17,898 nucleotides of DNA from positions 1-17,898 of the forward strand of contig DATLBT010000006.1 in assembly GCA_035526825.1 (NCBI GenBank). Reading direction: 5' to 3'. Positions 1 to 5,832 of the stretch are shown one piece after another. The stretch comes from JACPFV01 sp035526825. GTDB lineage: Bacteria; Pseudomonadota; Gammaproteobacteria; Nevskiales; Nevskiaceae. The notes beneath the pieces were generated by a model. It made no database searches, was not told the DNA's origin, and was given only the letters and a program-made list of their open reading frames with translations. Position 1 is the stretch's first letter; every line of letters starts with the position of its first letter. The translations under genes and the position numbers were made by a program.

Positions 1-361
1 CGCTGGTCGGGTTCGTCGCGTCGGCCTCGTCGTAGGGCGAGCGCGAGGTGCCGTCGAAAACATAATCGGTCGAGTAGTGCACGAGCAGGCTGCCCAGCTT
101 CGCGCATTCGCGCGCCATCGCGGCGGGTGCGTCGGCGTTGACCTTGTGCGCCATCGCGGAGTCGGACTCCGCGGCGTCGACCGCGGTATACGCAGCGGCG
201 TTGAGCACCACGTCGGCGCGGGCGTCGCGCACGCAGGCGGCGACGGCGTCGGCATTCGAAAGGTCGAGCTGGGAGCGGCCCGGAGCAACGACGTCGCCGG
301 AAAGCCGCTGTCGCAGCTCGCGGCCAACCTGGCCGCTGGCGCCGAGCAGGAGCGCGCGCAT
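1..361 (-). CDS. rfbD: dTDP-4-dehydrorhamnose reductase, N-terminal part (runs off the window)
   Basis: The reading frame on the minus strand starts at ATG 361 and runs off the left edge, so only about 120 N-terminal residues are visible. It opens MRALLLGASGQVGREL, a Rossmann nucleotide-binding start with the glycine pattern GxxGxxG. It continues with AAYTAVDAAE at about residues 55-64 and STDYVFDG near residue 100; the latter holds part of the Ser/Thr-Tyr-Lys catalytic signature of extended short-chain dehydrogenases. These segments are typical of RfbD/RmlD, the last enzyme of dTDP-L-rhamnose synthesis, which uses NAD(P)H in the cytoplasm and supplies rhamnose for lipopolysaccharide or exopolysaccharide. 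It starts 19 bp downstream of secB in the same direction, so it may be cotranscribed with it. The other rml genes are not in the window; they may lie beyond the left edge. Confidence 0.9.
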   Translation of the reverse strand, partial: MRALLLGASGQVGRELRQRLSGDVVAPGRSQLDLSNADAVAACVRDARADVVLNAAAYTAVDAAESDSAMAHKVNADAPAAMARECAKLGSLLVHYSTDYVFDGTSRSPYDEADATNPTS

Positions 362-380
362 GGCGCCGGCCCGCTGCGGC

Positions 381-845
381 TCAGTGCGGCGTCTGCGCTG
401 GCGGGGTGCCGCCGCGCAGGTGCTCGGCGTAAAGGCCGAGGAAATCGATGGGCTGCAGCAGCAGTTGCGGAAAGCCGCCGCGCTGAACGAGGTCGGCCAC
501 CGCCTCGCGCGCGAACGGGAACAGCAGGCCCGGGCACTCGGCGCCGAGCACGCGCTGCTTGTCGGCGGCATCGGTGATGCCCTTGAGCAGGAAGATGCCG
601 GCCTGGCGCACCTCGACCAGGAACGCGACGTCCTGCTCGAGCTTTGCGGTCACCGTGACCTGCAGCAGCACCTGGTGCTGGTCATTGTTCAGCGGCTGCA
701 GGGTCGTGGTGACCTGCACGTCGAGCTGGGGCGCCCAGTTGCGAGTGAAGATCTGCGGCGCCAGCGGCACCTCGAGCGAGGCGTCCTTGACGTAGACCTT
801 CTGCAGCAAAAGCTGGCGCTGCTGGATCGGGACGCCGTCGCTCAT
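381..845 (-). CDS. secB: Protein-export chaperone SecB
   Basis: A 154-residue protein, close to the usual SecB length of about 155. SecB is a cytosolic homotetramer that keeps precursor proteins unfolded and hands them to SecA at the Sec translocon. Recognisable segments are the strand IFTRNWAPQLDVQV (about residues 32-45), the turn region after LQPLNNDQHQVLLQVTVTAK, and the C-terminal GGFPQLLLQPIDFLGLYAE (about 123-141). The ATG at 845 is chosen because it overlaps the grxC stop by 4 nt (ATGA), which suggests translational coupling; a longer open frame upstream only reads through grxC in another phase. The order yibN-grxC-secB is conserved in gammaproteobacteria, where gpsA usually follows. 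Here rfbD follows instead. Identification is secure. Confidence 0.96.
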   Translation of the reverse strand: MSDGVPIQQRQLLLQKVYVKDASLEVPLAPQIFTRNWAPQLDVQVTTTLQPLNNDQHQVLLQVTVTAKLEQDVAFLVEVRQAGIFLLKGITDAADKQRVLGAECPGLLFPFAREAVADLVQRGGFPQLLLQPIDFLGLYAEHLRGGTPPAQTPH

Positions 846-1123
846 TTGGATGCCTTCGGCACTTGGGCCAGCAGTGGGTCGAGCTCGCCCTTGTGTTCGA
901 GCGCGGCGATGTCGTCGAAGCCACCGAGGTGACGCTCGTCGACGAAAATCTGCGGCACCGTGCGGCGGCCGGAGCGCTGCATCATCTCGGCGCGGCGCGC
1001 CGGGTCGGTGTCGACCGGCACTTCCTCGACATCCACGCCCTTGGTGGCCAGCAGCCGCTTGGCCATCACGCAGAACGGACACCACTTGGTGGTGTACATC
1101 AGGAGCTTGCTCACAGCACTCAT
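842..1123 (-). CDS. grxC: Glutaredoxin 3
   Basis: A 93-residue single-domain thioredoxin-fold protein. The dithiol active site WCPFC is at residues 14-18 (Cys15 and Cys18). The cis-proline motif TVPQIF is at 55-60 (Pro57), and the glutathione-binding GGFDD is at 67-71. Glutaredoxins use glutathione to reduce protein disulfides and mixed disulfides and serve as hydrogen donors, for instance to ribonucleotide reductase. ATG 1123 gives a short lead-in (MSAVSKLL) before the first strand; the Met at residue 9 is an alternative, shorter start. No strong ribosome-binding site is visible. The gene lies between yibN and secB and overlaps secB by 4 nt. A hairpin-forming 50-bp repeat fills most of the space between the yibN stop and this start and could change expression of grxC-secB relative to yibN. 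Confidence 0.95.
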   Translation of the reverse strand: MSAVSKLLMYTTKWCPFCVMAKRLLATKGVDVEEVPVDTDPARRAEMMQRSGRRTVPQIFVDERHLGGFDDIAALEHKGELDPLLAQVPKASK

Positions 1124-1136
1124 TCTAACGCCTGAT

Positions 1137-1186
1137 GAAAGGGGACAGTCCCATTTTTCCTGCGGAAAAAAGGGACAGTCCCTTAG
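1137..1186 (-). repeat. 50-bp hairpin repeat (GGGAC-type), copy 1, inside the yibN-grxC operon
   Basis: Read on the minus strand, this unit begins with the end of yibN (CTAA, whose TAA is the stop codon), continues GGGACTGTCCC, a T run and TTCC, then a GCA loop, GGAAAAA, and a second GGGACTGTCCCC followed by TTTC. The two halves pair into an imperfect hairpin of about 20 bp. GGGACAGTCCC is itself a palindrome except for its central base. A second copy at 16631-16680 matches at 47 of 50 positions by hand alignment. Both lie in the same place relative to genes: they begin at the stop codon of one operon gene and end shortly before the start of the next. This resembles REP-type elements. Which transposase mobilises it is not shown. 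Confidence 0.85.
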
Positions 1187-1608
1187 CGCGTGGTGACCGG
1201 CAGGCTGGCGCCCAGCCAGTTGTTGAGGCCGCCCTGCAGCGGGTAAACCTCGCTGTAGCCGGCCTTCTTGAGCTGGTGCGTAGCCTGGGCGGCGACGCCG
1301 CCGAGCGCGCAGTACACGACGATCGGCCGCGCCCGGTCCTTGCCCAGCTCGTTGAGCCGTTCGACCAGCTTGGCCTGCGGCACGTTGAGCGCGTTGAGGA
1401 TGTGCCCCTTCTTGAAGTCGGCCTGCGGCCGCACGTCGAGCACCAGCGCGTTGCGGTCATTGATCAGGCGCACGGCCTCGAGCGGCGCCAGGCGCTTCTC
1501 GCCGGTCACGACGTGGGACATTTCGTTCAGAATGAGCAGCACGAAGACTGCGCCCAGTGCGGACGACAGCACGGGGTGCTGACCCAGGAATTGAAGGAGT
1601 TGGTCCAT
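1183..1608 (-). CDS. yibN: Membrane-anchored rhodanese-domain protein, YibN-like
   Basis: A 141-residue protein with one N-terminal membrane helix (about residues 12-32, SSALGAVFVLLILNEM) followed by a single rhodanese domain (about 40-138). The domain shows DVRPQADFKKGHI (58-70), the loop VVYCALGGVAAQA (97-109) with the expected catalytic cysteine at Cys100, and the closing GGLNNWLGASLPV. Rhodanese domains carry a persulfide on this cysteine and pass sulfur to acceptors; the substrate of this subfamily is unclear. The start at 1608 gives the family-typical opening MDQLLQFLGQHP; upstream in-frame starts would add Arg/Ser-rich shadow sequence from envC. It leads the yibN-grxC-secB operon and is divergent from envC, with only a few bases between the two starts. 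Its stop codon TAA lies at the edge of the 50-bp repeat. Confidence 0.9.
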   Translation of the reverse strand: MDQLLQFLGQHPVLSSALGAVFVLLILNEMSHVVTGEKRLAPLEAVRLINDRNALVLDVRPQADFKKGHILNALNVPQAKLVERLNELGKDRARPIVVYCALGGVAAQATHQLKKAGYSEVYPLQGGLNNWLGASLPVTTR

Positions 1609-1612
1609 CGGC

Positions 1613-2776
1613 TTGGCGCGGGCGGCAGTGGGGACGGCGTTGAGGGCCGCGATTATAGCGGGCCTGCTGCTCGCGGCCGGCGCGTCCCCGGCGGAAGACG
1701 AGCGCGCCAATGCCGGGCAGCTCGACAAGTTGCGCGCCCGCATCGGCACCTTGCAGCAGGCGCTGGAAGCCGACCGCGGCCAGCAGGATGAATTGCGCCT
1801 GCAACTGGAAGATTCGGAGCGCCGCTTCATGGCCCTCACCGCGGAGCTTGCCGCGCTGCGCAAGCAGATCGCCGAGCAGTCGTCGCTGCGTCGGAGGACC
1901 GAGGTGCAGCGGCGCGAAGCCGAAGGCCAGCTCCGCAAGAACCGCACGGTGCTGGCGCGCCAGGTGCGAGCTGCCTACATCATCGGCCAGCGCGGCCAGG
2001 CCAAGCTGGTGCTGAACCAGGACAAGAGCCAGCGCCTGACGCGCGTGATGACCTACTACGACTACCTGAACCGCGCGCGCGTCGACCGCATCGCCAAGAT
2101 CCTCGAGCAGGCCGCCGCGCTCGATGCGCTGGCGCAGAAACTCAAGTCACAGACCGCCGAGCTCGAGGCAACGCGTGGCCGCCACCAGGGCACGCTGACC
2201 GCGCTCGAGGCGGCGCGCGACGAGCGCCAGGAGATGGTGCGCTCGCTGGCCCAACGCATCGCCGGCGAGGAAGGCGAGTTGTCGCGGCTGCGCGCCGACG
2301 AGCGGGAACTGTCGCACCTGATCGAGGAGCTCGGCAGCGCCCTGCGCGACGTGCCGGCCAACCTCGGCAAGCAGCCGTTCGTCAAGCTCAAGGGCAAGCT
2401 GCCGTGGCCGCTAAGCGGCAAGCTGCTGGCGAAGTATGGCGACCCCAAGGTCGGCGGGCGCCTGAAGTGGAACGGCTTGTGGATTGCGGGGTCCGAAGGG
2501 GACGCGGTCCGCTCCGTCGCGCGCGGTCGCGTGGCCTATGTCGGCTGGATGCACGCTTACGGCCTCATCGTGGTGCTCGAGCATGAAGGCGGCTACTACT
2601 CGCTGTATGGACACAACCAGAACGTGGGCGTAAGCATCGGTGACTGGGTCCAGCCCGGCGACGTCCTCGCAACGGTTGGCGCGACCGGCGGTCACGACAA
2701 GAGCGGTTTGTATTTCGAGCTGCGCCGGGGCACGGCACCGATCAATCCCCGACTTTGGTTCAAGGGCCGGGCCTGA
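1613..2776 (+). CDS. envC: EnvC-type activator of N-acetylmuramoyl-L-alanine amidases (degenerate LytM/M23)
   Basis: A protein of up to 387 residues: signal sequence (about 1-27, hydrophobic AAIIAGLLLAAG), long coiled coil (about 32-245, rich in Leu, Glu, Arg and Gln) and a C-terminal LytM domain (about 264-383). The LytM domain lacks the metal ligands of active M23 peptidases: the first site reads KWNGLWI rather than HxGxD, and the final HxH site reads LYFELRR. Only the His of LYGHNQ is present. This matches EnvC, which does not cut peptidoglycan itself. It is recruited to the septum by FtsEX through the coiled coil and switches on AmiA/AmiB to split daughter cells. The start is uncertain: TTG 1613 has an AGGAG 13 nt upstream, and GTG 1628 is also plausible. 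Next to ctpA and yibQ, as expected, but gpmI is missing upstream. Confidence 0.9.
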   Translation: MARAAVGTALRAAIIAGLLLAAGASPAEDERANAGQLDKLRARIGTLQQALEADRGQQDELRLQLEDSERRFMALTAELAALRKQIAEQSSLRRRTEVQRREAEGQLRKNRTVLARQVRAAYIIGQRGQAKLVLNQDKSQRLTRVMTYYDYLNRARVDRIAKILEQAAALDALAQKLKSQTAELEATRGRHQGTLTALEAARDERQEMVRSLAQRIAGEEGELSRLRADERELSHLIEELGSALRDVPANLGKQPFVKLKGKLPWPLSGKLLAKYGDPKVGGRLKWNGLWIAGSEGDAVRSVARGRVAYVGWMHAYGLIVVLEHEGGYYSLYGHNQNVGVSIGDWVQPGDVLATVGATGGHDKSGLYFELRRGTAPINPRLWFKGRA

Positions 2777-2786
2777 AAGGCTGCGG

Positions 2787-2795
2787 TGCTAAACT
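2787..2795 (+). promoter_or_regulatory. Possible extended -10 promoter element before ctpA
   Basis: The 58-bp gap between envC and ctpA contains TGCTAAACT, which resembles an extended -10 (TG-N-TANNNT) about 40 bp before the ctpA start. No convincing -35 is seen at the usual spacing. It could give ctpA-yibQ some independent transcription, but the GC-rich context makes chance occurrence possible. Confidence 0.25.
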
Positions 2796-2834
2796 GACCT
2801 GCGATTCGTCGCGTCTTCCTGGAGTGTCCGTTTC

Positions 2835-4154
2835 ATGCGTTTCTCCCCCGGCATGCCCCTCGCCCTCGCCCTGGGCGTTGCCCTCGGCACCGGCATCACC
2901 CTGACGCACGGCGTCCTGGCCCAGAAAAACAAGCCAGACCTGCCGCTGCGCGACCTGCAGACCTTCGTCGAGATCCTCAACCGGGTGAAGACGGATTACG
3001 TCGAGCCGGTGACCGATGAAGCCCTGCTCGAGGACGCGGTCCGCGGCATGCTGGCCGGGCTCGACCCGCACTCGTCCTATCTCGACAAGGAAGAATTCGC
3101 CGAGATCAGCGTGCAGACCTCCGGGAAATTCGGTGGGCTCGGCATCGAGGTGCAGCTGTTGAACGGCTTCGTGCGCGTGATCGCGCCGATCGACGACACG
3201 CCCGCGCACAAGGCCGGCGTGCAGGCCGGCGACCTGATCGTGAAGATCGACGAGACGCCGGTGAAGGGCATGAGCCTGACCGACGCCGTCAAGAAGATGC
3301 GCGGCGATCCCGGCAGCAAGATCACGCTGACGCTGGTTCGCGAAGGCACCGCCGAGCCGCTGGTGCTCGAGATGAAGCGCGACGTCATCAACGTCTCTTC
3401 GGTGCGCGGCCGCATGCTCGAGCCCGGCATGGGCTACCTGCGCGTTTCAACCTTCTCCAGCCTCACCGGCAAGGCGCTGTCCGACGAGTTCAAGAAGCTG
3501 CGCAAGGCAGCGCCCGGCGGCCAGCTCAAGGGCCTCGTGCTGGACCTGCGCAACAACCCGGGCGGCGTGCTCAATGCCGCGATCGAGGTGTCGGACGCAT
3601 TCCTCGACAAGGGCATCGTGGTCAGCATCAAGGGCCGCGTCAACGATGCCAACCGCGAGTACAACGCCACCCCGGGCGACATGCTCGATGGCAAGCCGAT
3701 CGTGATCCTCGTCAATGGCGGCTCGGCTTCGGCTTCGGAGATCGTCGCGGGCGCGCTGCAGGACCACAAGCGCGCGCTGGTGGTCGGCACCAAGACCTTC
3801 GGCAAGGGTTCCGTGCAGACGATCCTGCCGCTGCAGAACGACTCGGCGATCAAGCTGACGACAGCGCGCTATTACACGCCAAGCGGACGCTCGATCCAGG
3901 CCGAGGGCATCGGCCCCGACATCACCATCCGCCCGGTCAAGGTCAGCAAGCCCGACGGCGCGCCCGGCGACTTCATCAGCGAGGCCGACCTCACCGGCCG
4001 GCTGGAAGGCGACAAGCGTCCGGCCGAGACGCCGGAGCAGCTGGCCGAGCGCAAGAAGGACCAGGACGCGCAACAGCAACTGGCCGAGACCGACTACGCG
4101 CTGTACGAAGCCCTGAACCTGCTCAAGGGCATGGTCATCGTCGGCAGTCGATGA
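2835..4154 (+). CDS. ctpA: Carboxy-terminal processing protease, S41 family
   Basis: A 439-residue periplasmic serine protease. An N-terminal signal or anchor segment (about 7-30) is followed by an S41 N-terminal helical region, a PDZ domain (about 98-172, starting GKFGGLGIEVQL) and the catalytic core. By alignment to E. coli Prc (Ser430/Lys455/Gln459) the nucleophile is Ser299 in GGSASASEI, with general base Lys324 in TFGKGSVQ and Gln328. All are present, so an active Ser-Lys protease is expected. CtpA/Prc enzymes trim or degrade envelope proteins from the C terminus, including peptidoglycan hydrolases in several species, which fits its place after envC. ATG 2835 is preceded by a GGAG about 10 nt upstream. 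The tail after residue 385 is charged and Gln/Glu rich. It is followed after 1 bp by yibQ. Confidence 0.95.
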   Translation: MRFSPGMPLALALGVALGTGITLTHGVLAQKNKPDLPLRDLQTFVEILNRVKTDYVEPVTDEALLEDAVRGMLAGLDPHSSYLDKEEFAEISVQTSGKFGGLGIEVQLLNGFVRVIAPIDDTPAHKAGVQAGDLIVKIDETPVKGMSLTDAVKKMRGDPGSKITLTLVREGTAEPLVLEMKRDVINVSSVRGRMLEPGMGYLRVSTFSSLTGKALSDEFKKLRKAAPGGQLKGLVLDLRNNPGGVLNAAIEVSDAFLDKGIVVSIKGRVNDANREYNATPGDMLDGKPIVILVNGGSASASEIVAGALQDHKRALVVGTKTFGKGSVQTILPLQNDSAIKLTTARYYTPSGRSIQAEGIGPDITIRPVKVSKPDGAPGDFISEADLTGRLEGDKRPAETPEQLAERKKDQDAQQQLAETDYALYEALNLLKGMVIVGSR

Positions 4155-4155
4155 T

Positions 4156-5025
4156 GTGAGAACCAGCCTCGGGGGGCGCTGGTTCGCAACACTGATTGCC
4201 GCGGCACTGGCCGGGACGGCGGCTGCGGCAGATTCGCCGGGCGGGGCGCCCGCGCAGATCGCCATCATCATCGACGACCTCGGCGAGCAGCACGGCGCCG
4301 GGCTCCGCGCGCTGCGCCTGCCAGGGCCGGTGGCGCTGGCGTTCCTGCCGCAAACGCGCCATGCCGCCCAGCAGGCACGCATGGCCGACATGGCCGGCAA
4401 GGAAGTGCTGCTGCACCTGCCGCTGGAACCCGCACGCGGCGCCGCGCGCGCCTACCCCACCGCGATCCGCGCCGATATCGGCCAGCCCGGGCTGCGCGAG
4501 GCGTTCGCCACGGCGCTGGCCTCGGTGCCGCACGCACGCGGCGTCAACAACCACCAGGGCAGCCTGCTGACGCAGATGCCCGAGCCGATGGGCTGGCTGA
4601 TGGCCGAGCTGCGCTCGCGGCCCGAGCTGTATTTCGTCGACAGCCGCACCACCGGCTCGAGCGTGGCCTACCGCACCGCACGGCTGTACGGCGTGCCGGC
4701 GGCGGAGCGCAACGTGTTCCTCGACAACGAGCGCGGCGAGGCCGCAGTGCGCGCCCGTTTTCGCGAGCTGATCGCCAAGGCGCGGCGCGACGAGCGCGCG
4801 CTCGCCATCGGCCATCCCTATCCGGAGACGCTGGCGCTGCTCGAACAGGAATTGCCGCGGCTGGCAGCGCAGGGCATCCGGCTGGTGGCGCCGTCGGAGC
4901 TCATTGCGCGGCAGGCCGGCCATCGTGGGCCATTCCGCAACCTCAGGCTCAGTCCGGCCTTGAACCTCGCGACCACGCAAGCAGGCCCCGGCCCGCCAGC
5001 AGCCACGTCGGCAGCGACGCACTGA
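4156..5025 (+). CDS. yibQ: YibQ-type divergent polysaccharide deacetylase family protein (DUF610)
   Basis: A 289-residue exported protein. A signal peptide (about 1-25, ATLIAAALAGTAAAA) is followed by a NodB-like (beta/alpha) barrel. Family landmarks are IAIIIDDLG (36-43, Asp40/Asp41), VLLHLPLEP (84-92), VNNHQGS (130-136), YFVDSRTT (159-166) and AIGHPYPET (217-225). These are typical of the divergent polysaccharide deacetylase group found beside envC in gammaproteobacteria; its substrate is not established, but an envelope role is inferred from context. GTG 4156 is used because it lies 1 bp after the ctpA stop. Oddity: residues from about 268 to 289 are encoded by the antisense strand of a 70-bp copy of the ubiB 3' end, and the tail is low-complexity Ala/Thr/Pro. 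The functional domain probably ends near residue 255. Confidence 0.88.
   Translation: MRTSLGGRWFATLIAAALAGTAAAADSPGGAPAQIAIIIDDLGEQHGAGLRALRLPGPVALAFLPQTRHAAQQARMADMAGKEVLLHLPLEPARGAARAYPTAIRADIGQPGLREAFATALASVPHARGVNNHQGSLLTQMPEPMGWLMAELRSRPELYFVDSRTTGSSVAYRTARLYGVPAAERNVFLDNERGEAAVRARFRELIAKARRDERALAIGHPYPETLALLEQELPRLAAQGIRLVAPSELIARQAGHRGPFRNLRLSPALNLATTQAGPGPPAATSAATH
4956..5025. repeat. 70-bp direct repeat, copy A (ubiB 3'-end fragment inside the yibQ tail)
   Basis: Matches 5834-5903 at 66 of 70 positions with no gaps by hand alignment. On the minus strand it encodes a UbiB-like segment, SASLPTWLLAGRGLLAWSRG, then SRPD and a TGA stop (complement of 4949-4951). Copy A therefore looks like the natural end of ubiB, now cut off from the gene by the RAYT cassette (5026-5833). 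It overlaps the last 22 or so codons of yibQ. The two copies flank the cassette in the same orientation, like a very long target duplication. Confidence 0.93.
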
Positions 5026-5042
5026 AAATAGGGACGCACACG
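5025..5042 (+). repeat. Left RAYT-associated repeat (18-bp inverted partner)
   Basis: AAAATAGGGACGCACACG begins on the last base of the yibQ stop codon and lies just past the 3' end of the transposase gene. Its perfect reverse complement is at 5797-5814. It is one end of the RAYT cassette. Confidence 0.85.
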
Positions 5043-5045
5043 GAT

Positions 5046-5723
5046 TTATCCGGGGGGCTTGCGTGGCCGACCTCTCGCCGCCGGACGTAATGAGCGACCC
5101 GCGATGCGTTCGAGTCGAGCGACGAAAGTCTCGCTACCGCACGGCATGGCCCGCTCGACATTCCTTCGAAGGATCGTGATTTGCTCCGGCTGCTCTCCCG
5201 CCTCAAGCCAGCTATGCCACTGCGCGCCTGGCACGACGCCTTCCAACCAGGGTGATGGGTCCGCCAGCAGGCGATCGGGCTCGTTCCTGCAATGGGCCGC
5301 GGCACTCGACCACCGGTAGTCTGCGGCGCACTTCACCATCTTGGCCCGAACGGGATTGAGCTCGACGTACCGCACTGCCGTGCGCATATAGGCGTCGTCC
5401 AACGGAGCGGAGAAAAACCGTCCTTGCCAGACATGGCCGCTCCAGCCCGTGCGACGGTTCACGCGCATCGCGTAGCGAGTGTCGAGGCAGCGAAACATGC
5501 GCTCGAGACTGTCCGCGCTTTCCGGTACCACGACGGCATGCATATGGTTGGGCATGAGGCAGTACGCCAGCACCAAGGTGCGGTGCGCAACGGCGTACTC
5601 GTGCAACCAGTCGAGGTAAGTCCGGTGATCGGCGTCGCAGAAGAAAACTGTCTCGCGACGATTGCCTCGCTGCGTAACGTGATGCGGAAGGCCGGGGAAG
5701 ACCGGTCGGGCTATTCTTGGCAT
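5046..5723 (-). CDS. REP-associated tyrosine transposase (RAYT, IS200-like HUH/Y1 fold)
   Basis: An apparently intact 225-residue member of the Y1-transposase superfamily. The N-terminal region contains GLPHHVTQRGNRR (11-23). The HUH metal-binding motif is MPNHMHAVV (57-65, His60 and His62). WQGRFFS is at 99-105, and the candidate nucleophile Tyr119 is in RYVELNPVRAKMV. The C-terminal tail is basic and ends GRPRK, as is common in RAYTs. Such enzymes bind and cut single-stranded REP-type palindromes and are thought to spread them; they usually occur once per genome and are not classic self-mobile insertion sequences. The gene sits alone between convergent yibQ and ubiB, bounded by TAGGGACGC repeats. 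ATG 5723 gives the family-typical start MPRIARP. Somewhat less extreme GC than its neighbours suggests acquisition. Confidence 0.92.
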   Translation of the reverse strand: MPRIARPVFPGLPHHVTQRGNRRETVFFCDADHRTYLDWLHEYAVAHRTLVLAYCLMPNHMHAVVVPESADSLERMFRCLDTRYAMRVNRRTGWSGHVWQGRFFSAPLDDAYMRTAVRYVELNPVRAKMVKCAADYRWSSAAAHCRNEPDRLLADPSPWLEGVVPGAQWHSWLEAGEQPEQITILRRNVERAMPCGSETFVARLERIAGRSLRPAARGRPRKPPG

Positions 5724-5796
5724 GGCCGCGCTCCCTTTTCTTGTTGTTTTGAGCGAGAGGCGACATTAACAGAAGGTCGTGGCCCGGCCGAAAAAG

Positions 5797-5832
5797 CGTG
5801 TGCGTCCCTATTTTTCTGCGTCCCTATTTTTC
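5797..5832 (-). repeat. Right RAYT-associated repeat: 18-bp inverted partner plus a tandem 16-bp unit
   Basis: CGTGTGCGTCCCTATTTT (5797-5814) is the exact reverse complement of the left end at 5025-5042. A 16-bp unit, TGCGTCCCTATTTTTC, occurs twice head to tail (5801-5816 and 5817-5832). The TAG in the second unit, read on the minus strand, is the stop codon of ubiB (5824-5826). It lies between the transposase start and the 70-bp copy B. Confidence 0.88.

Noticed and set aside
1137..1186. Rho-independent terminator
   Set aside because: The stem is strong, but there is no U tract directly after it on the mRNA strand, and the following grxC start suggests transcription continues. The near-identical copy at 16631 argues for a dispersed repeat.
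5046..5723. Classic IS200/IS605 insertion sequence
   Set aside because: The protein has the RAYT length (225 residues), basic GRPRK tail and flanking short REP-like repeats. No TnpB gene or typical IS200 end hairpins are seen, so RAYT is the better call.
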